Positions 28,406 to 36,944 are shown, counted from the stretch's first letter. The stretch: DNA of 64,000 nucleotides from Sneathiella marina (GCF_023746535.1 NZ_CP098747.1:62001-126000), one strand, 5' to 3'. The notes: generated by a model not told the origin, from the sequence alone. Numbers and translations: made by a program.

Positions 28406-29029
28406 TCAGCCTAAGCGATTGTCTATGAGGACACTCGCGGCGTTGAGAGCCGCTTCTATATCCAATTTTGACGTATCAAGCAAGTGTGCATCTATGGCTT
28501 TTTTTAGCGGTGCTGTTGTCCGACCCTGATCTCGTGCATCGCGAATTTTCAAATCAGCTAAAATATCATGATACGAAACCGAATTCCCTTTGGCGATGAG
28601 CTCATCAAATCGGCGGCGCGCCCGGATTTCTGCGGTTGCTGTTATAAATAACTTGACCTCCGCTTCCGGGCAAACGACTGTTCCAATATCCCGTCCGTCC
28701 AGTACGGTACCGGGTTTACGGTGCGCGAAATTACGTTGATATTGTAAAAGAGCGGCACGTACTTCAGAATTATTCGCCACAATTGAGGCAGCGCCGCCTG
28801 TTGATTCTTCGCGTAAACCGGGATCTTCAGGCGATACTTCACCGACACGCGCCGCCATATTTGCCGCCGCTTCTACATCACTTAAATCCTGTCCTTCTTT
28901 TAGCATCAACAGACCAACAGCTCGATACAAGGCGCCGGTATCCAGATAGTGAAAGCCGTATTTTTCAGCTATTCTTCGCGCCAAGGTGCCTTTTCCTGCG
29001 GCGACCGGCCCATCTACAGCGATGATCAT
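28406..29029 (-). CDS. cmk: Cytidylate kinase
   Basis: A 207-residue (d)CMP kinase. The P-loop GPVAAGKGTLARRIAEKYG starts near residue 7, followed by YLDTGALYRAVG and the DGRDIGTVVCPEAEVKLFITA segment. It overlaps aroA by four bases (ATGA), so the two are translationally coupled; aroA-cmk-rpsA is a conserved order. Confidence 0.96.
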   Translation of the reverse strand: MIIAVDGPVAAGKGTLARRIAEKYGFHYLDTGALYRAVGLLMLKEGQDLSDVEAAANMAARVGEVSPEDPGLREESTGGAASIVANNSEVRAALLQYQRNFAHRKPGTVLDGRDIGTVVCPEAEVKLFITATAEIRARRRFDELIAKGNSVSYHDILADLKIRDARDQGRTTAPLKKAIDAHLLDTSKLDIEAALNAASVLIDNRLG

Positions 29030-30378
29030 GAGCTGGACCCTTGCGAAAACAGGGCACCCATGCTTTCAAGTAGCTGAACAAACCCAGGGAAGCTGGTTTC
29101 CATAACCCGTCCATCATCAACCGTTACCGGCTGGTCGCTTGCCAAGCCCAAGACGAGAAACGACATGGCGATACGATGATCAAGTTCTGTGGAGACTGTT
29201 GCACCACCAGCAGGTGCTTTGCCGGTTCCTTCAATAATCAATCCGTCTTCAAGTTCCTCCAATGAGATCCCGCAAGCTTTCAGGCCCGCGGCCATTGTCG
29301 CCAGCCGATCTGATTCTTTCACCCGTAACTCGCGAAGGCCTTTCATGACGGTTGTTCCCGTTGCGAATGCTGCGGCGACAAACAAAACGGGATATTCGTC
29401 GATCATGGAGGGGGCACGGCCAACTGGAACCTCAATTCCCTGCAGTGGCCCACCTTTAATATGTAAATCTCCCACCCGCTCGCCAGCTTCTATGCGGATA
29501 TTGAGAACCTCAAGATCGGCGCCCATTTCCGCGAGTGTTTCAAACAATCCATCGCGCAGAGGGTTTAAGCCCACATTTAAAATCGTGACGTCCGAGCCTG
29601 GCAAAATAGCGGCGGCGACCACAAGAAATGCGGCTGAAGACGGGTCACCCGGAACAACAATATCTGCTGGTTTCAGCTCTTGTTGACCGGGAAGAGTAAT
29701 TTCACGGGCGCCATTTTCAAGCGTCGTTACTGTTACTTCTGCACCAAAATGCCGGAGCATATTCTCCGTATGATCCCGAGAAGGACGGGGTTCGGTTATC
29801 CGCGTAATTCCTGCAGTGTCCAAAGCCGCAAGCATAATGGCAGACTTCACTTGAGCGGACGCAACGGGAAGTTCATACTCAATGGGCATAAGCTGATTGC
29901 CAGTAACGGCCAAAGGAAACCGACCTTCGGAACGACTGGAAATTTTTGCGCCCATTTCCGTTATCGGCAACGCAATTCGTCCCATGGGTCGTTTATGAAG
30001 GGATTCATCACCGCAAAAGAATGTCGTGAACGGGCAAGATGCAACGAGCCCCATCAATAATCTGGCTGCGGTACCAGAATTTCCCATATCGAGCACTCTA
30101 TCAGGTTCGGACAAAGCGCCAACACCGCGACCGAATATATGCCAAACACCCGAGGGATCTTTGTAGATATCTGCCCCCAAAGCCCGCATTGCGGCAGCAG
30201 TCCGCAAGACGTCCTCGCCTTCCAGTAGGCCGGAAACACGGGTTTCTCCGGTCGCGAGACTCCCCAGTATAAGGGATCGATGTGAAATCGATTTATCGCC
30301 GGGGACATTGACAGTGCCCGTCAAGGCTGGTGACCGGGAAGCCGTAACCGGTCGAAAAGGTGATGTATCAGAAGTCAT
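29026..30378 (-). CDS. aroA: 3-phosphoshikimate 1-carboxyvinyltransferase (EPSP synthase)
   Basis: A 450-residue shikimate-pathway enzyme that joins PEP to shikimate-3-phosphate. The substrate-binding motif VPGDKSISHRSLILGSLATG, LDMGNSGTAARLLMG, and the C-terminal LRVKESDRLATMAAGLKACG and DHRIAMSFLVLGL are intact. I choose ATG 30378; upstream in-frame codons add 26 basic residues not found in the family. Glycine and alanine spacing in the LDMGNSGTAARLLMG loop resembles class II (alphaproteobacterial) enzymes. Confidence 0.96.
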   Translation of the reverse strand: MTSDTSPFRPVTASRSPALTGTVNVPGDKSISHRSLILGSLATGETRVSGLLEGEDVLRTAAAMRALGADIYKDPSGVWHIFGRGVGALSEPDRVLDMGNSGTAARLLMGLVASCPFTTFFCGDESLHKRPMGRIALPITEMGAKISSRSEGRFPLAVTGNQLMPIEYELPVASAQVKSAIMLAALDTAGITRITEPRPSRDHTENMLRHFGAEVTVTTLENGAREITLPGQQELKPADIVVPGDPSSAAFLVVAAAILPGSDVTILNVGLNPLRDGLFETLAEMGADLEVLNIRIEAGERVGDLHIKGGPLQGIEVPVGRAPSMIDEYPVLFVAAAFATGTTVMKGLRELRVKESDRLATMAAGLKACGISLEELEDGLIIEGTGKAPAGGATVSTELDHRIAMSFLVLGLASDQPVTVDDGRVMETSFPGFVQLLESMGALFSQGSSS

Positions 30379-30583
30379 AATTTTTAGAGTCTGGATTTTC
30401 CGCATAAAACGGTTGAAAATGTACCCGTTTTTAGCAAGCTTTTCCCTCAATGTCACATAAAGCTGTGGTCATGACGAAAGAAACTTTTGACAGCGCTTGT
30501 TTATTCTGGCAATTCAGCGCATCAGATATCTAATATGGGCCCGGATAGAGGTTCAGCATAAATTTAAGGATATGAGGTATTTA

Positions 30584-30916
30584 ATGGCAAATCCGAAATG
30601 GGGCGAAAAGCATCGGTGCAGCTCCTGTACGAAGCCGTTCTATGATATGAAAAAGGATCCAATTGTCTGCCCTGTTTGCGGTGCAGAGAATGTTCCCGAA
30701 CGGCTCTTGAAGCCCAGGCGTAACGCGGGCCCGTCTGCCGCTGAGAAAAAAGCGATTGCTGCGGCAGCGGCAAAAAGGAAAGAAGAACTTGCCAACAAAA
30801 CGGAATCGGACACAGATCTGATTGACCCGGATACGGTTGATCTTCCGGATGATGATGAAGAAGATGATGATTTGTCCGGCGTTGTCATCGCGCCCAAAGG
30901 CGATGATGAGACCTGA
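30584..30916 (+). CDS. TIGR02300-family zinc-ribbon protein
   Basis: A 110-residue protein that begins MANPKWGEKHRCSSCTKPFYDM and has a second CPVC pair about 20 residues later, forming a C4 zinc ribbon. The middle is Lys/Ala-rich, and the C terminus is strongly acidic (Asp/Glu runs). This is the TIGR02300 family, found almost only in alphaproteobacteria; its function is unknown. ATGAGG precedes the start at 30584. It is divergent from aroA. Confidence 0.88.
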   Translation: MANPKWGEKHRCSSCTKPFYDMKKDPIVCPVCGAENVPERLLKPRRNAGPSAAEKKAIAAAAAKRKEELANKTESDTDLIDPDTVDLPDDDEEDDDLSGVVIAPKGDDET

Positions 30917-31003
30917 TTTTCAGGCCAATGCATTTTTGGCTTGAAAGTTACGAGGCTTCGGCATAGTTTCCGAAATCCTTTGCGAAGGCAACTTCGCAAT
31001 TGT

Positions 31004-31079
31004 GGGGCCATAGCTCAGTTGGGAGAGCGCTTGGATGGCATTCAAGAGGTCGTCGGTTCGATCCCGTCTGGCTCCACCA
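31004..31079 (+). tRNA. tRNA-Ala (anticodon GGC)
   Basis: A 76-base tRNA with encoded CCA. The acceptor stem contains the G3:U70 wobble pair that marks alanine tRNAs, the D arm reads GCTC...GAGC, the anticodon loop is ATGGCAT with anticodon GGC, and the T loop is TTCGATC. One T-T mismatch occurs in the T stem. Its 3' 45 bases are repeated at 53691-53735, so the gene is the island's integration site and its 3' part has been replaced by the element's copy. Confidence 0.95.
31035..31079 (+). repeat. attL core: 3' end of tRNA-Ala
   Basis: The 45 bases from ATGGCATTC to CCACCA are identical to 53691-53735. The identity extends three more bases (TTG) on the 5' side across one mismatch. This copy completes the functional tRNA gene. 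Confidence 0.93.
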
Positions 31080-31087
31080 ACAATTTC

Positions 31088-31125
31088 AAGGGCTTAGCTT
31101 ATTACAGCTAGGCCCTTATTTTTTC
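31088..31125 (+). terminator. Terminator after tRNA-Ala, carried by the island
   Basis: A 12-bp stem (AAGGGCTTAGCT with AGCTAGGCCCTT, one G-T wobble) and a six-base loop, followed by ATTTTTT. It lies inside the island's left end and replaces the original chromosomal terminator now stranded at 53735-53759. Confidence 0.85.
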
Positions 31126-31126
31126 A

Positions 31127-31144
31127 AGTGACCAATAAGTGTCC
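31127..31144 (+). promoter_or_regulatory. Putative integrase arm-type site, left end
   Basis: AGTGACC-AATA-AGTGTCC, two copies of a heptamer 11 bases apart. It matches 16 of 18 positions of the motif at 53552-53569 just inside the other end, in the same orientation. It starts 48 bases inside the attL core. Confidence 0.6.
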
Positions 31145-31212
31145 TGCTACTTCTATTTCGAGCACCGGCATTAAAATGACTAGCTTGCTTGTTGAGATAG
31201 ATTCTCTAGTAT

Positions 31213-31242
31213 TTATTATAGTTGTGAGCTAAACTATAATAA
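31213..31242. promoter_or_regulatory. Inverted-repeat operator abutting the MerR-like gene
   Basis: Arms TTATTATAGTT and AACTATAATAA are perfectly complementary, with an eight-base spacer (31224-31231). The right arm ends on the first base of the MerR-like ATG. TATTAT or TATAGT within the arm could serve as a -10 box, so protein binding here would block both transcription and initiation. No ribosome-binding site fits between it and the ATG. Confidence 0.7.
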
Positions 31243-31673
31243 TGATAATAGAACATGCATACTATGTCAAAGACGCGGCACGTCTTAGTGGTCTGACCGT
31301 CACGATGGTAAATTATTTATGCCGAAGTGACGTATTAACACCGTCTTTGAATTACAAACCAGGTAGGGGGAGAGCACGCCAATACAGCTTCGGCGATATT
31401 GTGATTTTGAGAGCGCTAGCAAAGCTGCTATCTTTCGGAGTCTCTGTGGCTAGAATTAAAGTTGCTTTAAAGACGATTAAAAATCGACACCCAGAAATTA
31501 CACCGAACACGTTACCAGCGAGATATCTGGTTACTGACGGAAATCAAGTCTTCCTTAGACAGAATGGAGCGACGCTAGAAACTTTGGATGAGTCAGGGCA
31601 AATGTCTTTTATTTTTGTAATAGAATTACAATCTCTATGTAATGAAGTCGTAGCTGCAACAATGGAGGCTTAA
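31242..31673 (+). CDS. MerR-like transcriptional regulator
   Basis: A 143-residue protein with an N-terminal MerR-type helix-turn-helix and wing: YYVKDAARLSGLTVTMVNYLCRSDVL, then GRGRARQYSFGDIVILRALAKLLSFGVSVARIKVALKTI. The C-terminal part is short and lacks the metal-binding cysteines of classic MerR. A palindromic site touches its start codon, pointing to autoregulation. Its stop shares one base with the next gene's ATG, so it leads a three-gene cassette. Confidence 0.8.
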   Translation: MIIEHAYYVKDAARLSGLTVTMVNYLCRSDVLTPSLNYKPGRGRARQYSFGDIVILRALAKLLSFGVSVARIKVALKTIKNRHPEITPNTLPARYLVTDGNQVFLRQNGATLETLDESGQMSFIFVIELQSLCNEVVAATMEA

Positions 31674-32257
31674 TGATGACAAACTTATTGAAACTAAGTC
31701 CAATTGGAAATGCCGCAGAAGAACTTTTTGCGCTTCAAAAAGAACAATTGGAGCACGACAGTATTTATCATAAGGATATATGTTCGCTTAGCGTTCAACA
31801 ACGTATGAACCATTATGCACTGCATTTTGCCAAATATGCAGGATATTTTGTTGAAGCATTACATTCTGAGGACCAAGAGAAATTTAATAAGGCAGCTGTA
31901 GATAGCTTTATTATAGCTCTTTCGACAGCAAATACATTAAATGTTGACTTGGGCAGCAGTCTACCCGAATTGGCTAAAAAAAGATGTTTAAAGGAGTTTG
32001 AAACGAAATCCCATTCATCTAAAACTAAACCTTCGTTTATTTTTTCTTTTGTTGAAATAGTCGGCAAGCTCTCAAAAGCATGTGAATCTGTAGATCATCT
32101 TGAATCATATCCATTTAGAAAAGAAATGATTAAATGTATTCAAGAAATTCTACTCGCGACCCTCAATCAAGGGCCGATACTAAAGATAAATTTGCCAGAT
32201 GAAGCACGTAATCGTCTCGCATCGGTTAAGGAAAGAAATATTTTTCATAATCGGTAG
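31673..32257 (+). CDS. Helical protein with weak MazG-like repeats
   Basis: A 194-residue soluble helical protein. It seems to hold two related segments: FAKYAGYFVEAL...AAVDSFIIALSTANTLNVDL and FVEIVGKLSKACES...IKCIQEILLATLNQGPILKINL. Both resemble the two-helix pattern of MazG-like all-alpha NTP pyrophosphohydrolases (the xxxGxLxxAxE and DxxxxLxxxAxxLxxDL stretches), but most catalytic acidic residues are missing in the first. The similarity is faint and could be wrong; a profile search would decide. ATG 31673 or 31676 both follow GGAGG. It sits between a MerR-like and a dCTP-deaminase-fold gene. Confidence 0.7.
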   Translation: MMTNLLKLSPIGNAAEELFALQKEQLEHDSIYHKDICSLSVQQRMNHYALHFAKYAGYFVEALHSEDQEKFNKAAVDSFIIALSTANTLNVDLGSSLPELAKKRCLKEFETKSHSSKTKPSFIFSFVEIVGKLSKACESVDHLESYPFRKEMIKCIQEILLATLNQGPILKINLPDEARNRLASVKERNIFHNR

Positions 32258-32277
32258 TTTGATGGAAAGAGGGATTC

Positions 32278-33099
32278 ATGACGTTTTGGAGTGGTGATAA
32301 ACTTCAAGCCAATCTTAATAATATACTTGAAGATTATAGTGCCGATCCCATCGATTGTGCAGCTTACCAACTTAGAATGGGGACCGAAGTATATATTACC
32401 CCGCATGGTCACGATCCGGATAAAAGCAAATCTACAGTAATAAAACTTGAAGAAAAGCAGGGTTTTACAATACCTGCTGGTCAATTTGCGTTTTTGTTGA
32501 CAGAAGAAAAAATAAAAATTCCCAAAAATTGTTTGGGACTAATATCGATGAAAGCTAAGATTAAGTTTAAAGGCCTAATAAATATATCAGGATTTCATGT
32601 TGATCCAGGCTACGAGGGAAAACTTGTATTTGCTGTATTTAATGCTGGTCCGCACGTTATTCACTTGAAAAGAGGCAAGCCGCTTTTTCTTCTTTGGATC
32701 GCAGATCTTGATAGTGACGCATCTGAACAGTATACAAAGAAATTTGAAGGAAATACTTCGATTTCAACTGAAATAATTCCCCCCGGAAGCATTTCTTCAA
32801 TGCAAGCATTGCAGGAGGAAATTTATAGAATTGACAAAGAGATAGCATTCTTCAAATCGTTTCGAAGTGCGTTTTTTACAATACTAAAGGGCGTGGGTTT
32901 TGCAATTATGTTGGCGATTGCCATAGTCGGCTTATATTTTGCTTATTTACCTGTTACAGACTTTGAAAGCGAAGGAAGTGAACCGGTTGGAAAGCACAAG
33001 ACTATGAACCAAGAAAGTTCGAAAAATCCTATTAGAGAAGAGACCAACGAAAACAAGGTGCTGGATTTAAAAAGCAACGCAACCGAACCAGGTAAATAA
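32278..33099 (+). CDS. Membrane-anchored dCTP-deaminase/dUTPase-fold protein
   Basis: A 273-residue protein. Residues 28-145 match the Dcd/dUTPase beta fold: an AYQLRMGTEVYI strand, IPKNCLGLISMKAKIKFKGL, FHVDPGYEGKLVFAVFNAG and a following KRGKPLFLLWI. The catalytic Glu of dCTP deaminase (in VLEFYN of E. coli) aligns with Ala119, and the conserved Arg aligns with Lys, so deaminase activity is unlikely. A short coiled coil (about 174-195), one transmembrane helix (about 203-225) and a hydrophilic tail follow. GAGGG precedes the start. It may sense nucleotides at the membrane; the function is not known. Confidence 0.75.
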   Translation: MTFWSGDKLQANLNNILEDYSADPIDCAAYQLRMGTEVYITPHGHDPDKSKSTVIKLEEKQGFTIPAGQFAFLLTEEKIKIPKNCLGLISMKAKIKFKGLINISGFHVDPGYEGKLVFAVFNAGPHVIHLKRGKPLFLLWIADLDSDASEQYTKKFEGNTSISTEIIPPGSISSMQALQEEIYRIDKEIAFFKSFRSAFFTILKGVGFAIMLAIAIVGLYFAYLPVTDFESEGSEPVGKHKTMNQESSKNPIREETNENKVLDLKSNATEPGK

Positions 33100-33324
33100 A
33101 TAACAATAATGCCCTTTTTGAAGTTCCCTCAGCTAACGGTCTAAATGCGGTTTTCCATATAATTTCAGGAAATATTACGCTGAATAGGGCCACGAGTATC
33201 CTCTTGCTGCAAAGCATACTGTTTTAAAAGTTCAAAAGTCTACCCACACCAGTAATACCCTCGGCATTCAAGAGCAATGCAGCTTTATTAAGCAGGCGGC
33301 TTAATCTCCATTCTAATCAGCAGA

Positions 33325-34527
33325 TTAATTTTCCTTGTTTAAATTAGACAACGATTCAAGGAATTTCCCTGATTTTACCGGATCAATTCTATCCGCTTGT
33401 GCTTCAGCCCAGCTTTTCCAACGAGTAATTTCCTCAAATGCAACGCCTATCTTTCTCTCTTTCCACAGCGTAATAACATTATCAATATACTGCCTGATCT
33501 CCGAAGCTTTGCGCATAGCATCAGCATCCGATAGCAGGCGGTCAATCCGAGCTTCTTCTATAGCGACCTTCCGATCCTGCTCTTTTCGTGCCGCTTCTTC
33601 CTTGCGTTTTAGGATTTCCTTAATGAGGCTTTCTTTACGTTCAATGTCCCGCTTATAGCGCCACTGACAACTCTCACGATATTGCTCTTCGCCAGCGACA
33701 ATTATACTAACGACTATATCCCGAAGACGCTTTTCAAGTTTCCCATCTTCCTTATTATCTTCCCAAAATCGTCGGATGTTCTCAGCAGGGCCGCCTCTAA
33801 AGATTACAAGACATAAGTTGCCAGTCTTTCCCTTTGGCACAATCGAATCTCTTGTGTATCGTTTGGGCTTTACAGAAGTATCCTCAAGCCAAATTTCTAC
33901 AATGGTATCATTAACTTGAACTGAAAGTTCACGGGCTTTCGTATTGCGAATAGTCGGTTTCATCCCGGCTATTTCAAGCGCTGTGAAAATGGCATTAAGA
34001 ATTTTCAGCCGCCTTTTCTCAAAAGGCTCATCGAATATCGGTTTGTCCCAATCGAATGGGTAAGATGATGCAAGATGTTTGGCCCGTCTTTCCTCGTCCT
34101 TCTCCAAAAGTCTACGAATTACGTGGTGTGCGTTTTCCGGAAATCTAGGCATCGTAATTTTCTTGAAGCGTGCTTCTGTTTTCGCCTTAACCTCATCAAT
34201 TGTCTCATCGAAAGTAGGTGGGATAGGATTGGAATTGAGTATCTTTGCATCCGTTCGACGGTCGTAATGGTTGTCATAGTGAGAGCCACCAATCGTCACT
34301 TCATTGGACATACCAGGCTCTCGATTCAGCAAATGCTGTTGACTAACCCTTTTACCAACGGCGAGTTTCGCCCAGTAACCTCTAGGTGGTCTGGAGATGT
34401 TTGCTTTCTTGCATGCTTTAGCCAATCCGACGTCAGATAGGCCAAATTGCTTGGCAAGCGAAATCATTGGCTTAGACCAAACGAGATCATAAAGCTCTTT
34501 TCTGCTGAAGGTCTTGCTTTTACTCAT
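33325..34527 (-). CDS. Conserved hypothetical protein with PPRGYWAKL N-terminal HTH-like domain
   Basis: A 400-residue protein. The first 55 residues (FSRKELYDLVWSKPMISLAKQFG, then LSDVGLAKACKKANISRPPRGYW) form a helix-turn-helix-like block that I recognise from a widespread uncharacterised proteobacterial family. The C-terminal 150 residues are rich in charged helices, probably a coiled coil (RDIERKESLIKEILKRKEEA). I start it at ATG 34527 rather than an upstream GTG. No function is known; it is common on islands. Confidence 0.7.
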   Translation of the reverse strand: MSKSKTFSRKELYDLVWSKPMISLAKQFGLSDVGLAKACKKANISRPPRGYWAKLAVGKRVSQQHLLNREPGMSNEVTIGGSHYDNHYDRRTDAKILNSNPIPPTFDETIDEVKAKTEARFKKITMPRFPENAHHVIRRLLEKDEERRAKHLASSYPFDWDKPIFDEPFEKRRLKILNAIFTALEIAGMKPTIRNTKARELSVQVNDTIVEIWLEDTSVKPKRYTRDSIVPKGKTGNLCLVIFRGGPAENIRRFWEDNKEDGKLEKRLRDIVVSIIVAGEEQYRESCQWRYKRDIERKESLIKEILKRKEEAARKEQDRKVAIEEARIDRLLSDADAMRKASEIRQYIDNVITLWKERKIGVAFEEITRWKSWAEAQADRIDPVKSGKFLESLSNLNKEN

Positions 34528-34726
34528 GATGTTCACTTCTGTTAAACAAATACCAATGAGAAAGTAGCCTCTTCGGATATTGACTGAAAGCCTTCATAAA
34601 AATTTTTTTCGAAGGCAGCCAGAGGTTTGATTGATATAATCTGCGATAAGCGAATACAAAATACTAATCAAATCTATGTTGATGTATTTATCTTCCACTA
34701 CGTATTTAGAGAAATAGGTGTAAGCG

Positions 34727-35098
34727 ATGAAACGGGATATTGAAGTAGTTCGAAGTATTTTGCTCGCTATCGAAAATGACGATGACATTAACGGCTCATA
34801 CGCTTTCTTGTATACTGAGAACGAACCAATAATTGACGAGATAGAACCACAAGTCGCTTTCTATCACTTGTGGCTCTGCGTTAATGGGGGGTTAGTAGAA
34901 CCACACGGAGATTATGGGCCCGGGCATATTATGGTGAAGGGCTTGACCTGGGACGGTCACGAATTCCTTGATGCCGTTCGCAATGAAACCGTTTGGGCAA
35001 AAGTAAAAAATGAGGGAAAAGCGAAAGGTTACGAATTGACCATCGAAATAGCAAGAAATCTTGCTACGAAGTTTTTAAACGCTTCTTTTGGTCTTTAA
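34727..35098 (+). CDS. DUF2513-like protein
   Basis: A 123-residue protein with MKRDIEVVRSILLAIE at the N terminus, a central YHLWLCVNGGLVEPHG and GLTWDGHEFLDAVRNETVW, and a C-terminal helix. This is the pattern of DUF2513, a small winged-helix-like family frequent in phages and islands. The molecular role is unknown. It stands alone and is divergent from the gene at 33325-34527. Confidence 0.8.
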   Translation: MKRDIEVVRSILLAIENDDDINGSYAFLYTENEPIIDEIEPQVAFYHLWLCVNGGLVEPHGDYGPGHIMVKGLTWDGHEFLDAVRNETVWAKVKNEGKAKGYELTIEIARNLATKFLNASFGL

Positions 35099-35263
35099 CT
35101 TAACTACTCAAAATGCTTATAGAAGCATCCACTTCAGCCATCGTTATTTTTCCGCAAATTTAGCCCTCATCTCCTCCAAAACTTCAAAATCACCTCCGTT
35201 TGGTTCCTATTGTTCCAGAGTGAAAATATTTCTTATAACGAAATCTCTTCGACTACCAGGTCT

Positions 35264-35446
35264 CTATTCCGGCCACGGCTCCAATTTGTTATTATAACTA
35301 TTCTCTTCCTTTTCTTTAGTCTCTCCAAATACAAGCCGCACTTCTTTTGCGGTTATTATACATTCGGTAATGATTAGGTCGCAGCTTTGTGCTGCGTTCA
35401 TAACACGCCTAATATTAGCCTCAGTGATTGTCGCGACGCGCGTCAT
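35264..35446 (-). CDS. Small island-type hypothetical protein (60 aa)
   Basis: The first 40 residues (TITEANIRRVMNAAQSCDLIITECII, then VRLVF) resemble short proteins that often sit with phage integrases or HTH genes in alphaproteobacterial islands: a helix followed by two strands. The C terminus is charged. It lies 81 bases downstream of the XRE gene on the same strand and may be cotranscribed with it. Function unknown. Confidence 0.5.
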   Translation of the reverse strand: MTRVATITEANIRRVMNAAQSCDLIITECIITAKEVRLVFGETKEKEENSYNNKLEPWPE

Positions 35447-35527
35447 TGTTTCTTAAATGTCTTTCATTGTCACAAAGTTGAAAAATTTACTGGCATACGC
35501 CATTCGAACGGCCCTTGCGAATTGCGC

Positions 35528-35794
35528 TTAAGTTATTTCCTTGTCCTTGGCTAATCGAACGCCTGGACCAGCAAGATCGTCACCAGCTACAAACAATAAA
35601 CCCCTTTCCCGAAATACTTTGGCGAAAGCTTCCATTGATGACCTATGCGGTTTCGTCTGCTCGGTTTCGATGCGGCTAACGGTGGTAGCGTGTATTCCGG
35701 ACAAGCTGCCGAGTTCCCTGACAGTCATTTGAAGGGCAGCACGGGCCATACGGAGTTGGACTGGCAAGATAACTATTTGTGTATAAGTTGACAT
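35528..35794 (-). CDS. XRE-family HTH protein
   Basis: An 88-residue single-domain DNA-binding protein: MARAALQMTVRELGSLSGIHATTVSRIE is a canonical Cro/CI helix-turn-helix. I start it at ATG 35794; the upstream in-frame part is a run of promoter-like ATTATA repeats (35793-35820), which may hold its operator. The C-terminal tail includes FRERGLLFVAGDD. It is divergent from the RR-motif operon at 35920 and could regulate it. Confidence 0.8.
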   Translation of the reverse strand: MSTYTQIVILPVQLRMARAALQMTVRELGSLSGIHATTVSRIETEQTKPHRSSMEAFAKVFRERGLLFVAGDDLAGPGVRLAKDKEIT

Positions 35795-35919
35795 TATAAG
35801 CATTATACGATTATTATGCCTATACTGCAAGTTAATGCTTTGCAATAAAAACGGGCCAGGAGGTGCTTCAACACCAACCCAGCCCTAATCACAACCGAGC
35901 TTACACAAGGAGCTAGGCC

Positions 35920-36360
35920 ATGACTGAGTTACATATAGACTCGAAATCCGTAAATTACGATAGACGTTCTGCACTTAAGGGTGCTGCACCGCTTCCGCTA
36001 ATCCCTTTCATGCTTCCAAATGGTGATGAAGCACTAGCCGCACCGCCTAAAGACCGCGCGGTGCGCCTGTGGCGTGAGTGGCGAGCGCACAAGCCAATTG
36101 TTGATGGACTCATTGACGAAGCAGAAGAAACGGAAAACACTGATATTTCGGAAGATGATTTTGCTAACCTTGAAGCCCGCCTTGACGCGGCGCTCGCCCG
36201 TGATCTGGAGCTAGAAATTGCAGTTATGACCGAACGCCCGACAACTGGCGAGGGTGCGGGCCTGCGATTAAAGACCATACTTGATTGCGAGTGGGTTAAC
36301 GATACCGACTATCTGGCGCTTTTCATTAAAGACCTTGTTGGTTTCGGGAGGTTATCATGA
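35920..36360 (+). CDS. Hypothetical protein with RR-motif N terminus
   Basis: A 146-residue protein. Residues 15-35 read DRRSALKGAAPLPLIPFMLP, a twin-arginine-like motif followed by a weakly hydrophobic stretch, then an Ala-rich region and an acidic helical domain (HKPIVDGLIDEAEET and ARLDAALARDLELE). Export by Tat is possible but the hydrophobic region is short. AAGGAG lies before the ATG. It overlaps the next gene by four bases, and the next gene has the same DRR(S/T)ALKG element, so they are probably related. Confidence 0.65.
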   Translation: MTELHIDSKSVNYDRRSALKGAAPLPLIPFMLPNGDEALAAPPKDRAVRLWREWRAHKPIVDGLIDEAEETENTDISEDDFANLEARLDAALARDLELEIAVMTERPTTGEGAGLRLKTILDCEWVNDTDYLALFIKDLVGFGRLS

Positions 36361-36944
36361 CCAATTCCGTAAACCTTGATAGACGTACTGCTTTAAAGGG
36401 AGTCGCCCTTATTCCGCTAGCAACGGTGCCTTTGCGTTCCTCCCCCGTAGCGATAGACCCCTCCTTAGTCTTATGGGACGCCTATGAGACACAGGAACAG
36501 ATTGAAATGGTTGCGAGCGATTGCCTTGATCTTGCAGAGGCGGAATTACCTTCCGGTAAATATAAGTTCAAATATGGTAAGGTTTCGAACCATGAGGAAT
36601 TGGACGAATGCCGAAAGGCTTGGCAGGGTTTTAACAATGCGCGGGGTACCCAGAAAGACATCGATGAAGAATTTGCTAAATATCACAAAGGTTTGGACCA
36701 GGTTATTGCAAAACGTGAGACTGCTAAGGAGGCACTCAATATAGATGCTTTGGAAGCAGACTATAATCGTCAGTTAGAAAAAGGTCGCCAGTATCTAAAT
36801 GACTATTTTTCAAGCACTCCGACCACACCAGAAGGCTTGGCAAAGATGGTAGAAAACCACTTTGTCTTTGATGCCAGTAAATACGAAAAGGCTAAGGAAA
36901 GGTTCCTTGCTGATCTGCCCGAAATGTTAAGGGGGCTATCATGA
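36357..36944 (+). CDS. Second hypothetical protein with RR-motif N terminus
   Basis: A 195-residue protein with DRRTALKGVALIPLATVPL near the N terminus, repeating the element of the preceding gene. The rest is charged and helical (QEQIEMVASDCLDLAEAELPS, then long Lys/Glu helices). Start and stop overlap both neighbours by four bases (ATGA), so translation of the three genes is coupled. No family assigned beyond similarity to island proteins with an RRxxLK N terminus. Confidence 0.65.
   Translation: MTNSVNLDRRTALKGVALIPLATVPLRSSPVAIDPSLVLWDAYETQEQIEMVASDCLDLAEAELPSGKYKFKYGKVSNHEELDECRKAWQGFNNARGTQKDIDEEFAKYHKGLDQVIAKRETAKEALNIDALEADYNRQLEKGRQYLNDYFSSTPTTPEGLAKMVENHFVFDASKYEKAKERFLADLPEMLRGLS

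Noticed and set aside
32278-33099. Active dCTP-deaminase anti-phage gene
   Set aside because: I considered the known dCTP-deaminase defence type, but the catalytic Glu and Arg positions are changed, so an active deaminase cannot be claimed from the sequence.
34590-34625. Inverted repeat GCCTTC...GAAGGC around a T-rich stretch
   Set aside because: The T run lies in the loop rather than after the stem, so it does not fit an intrinsic terminator.
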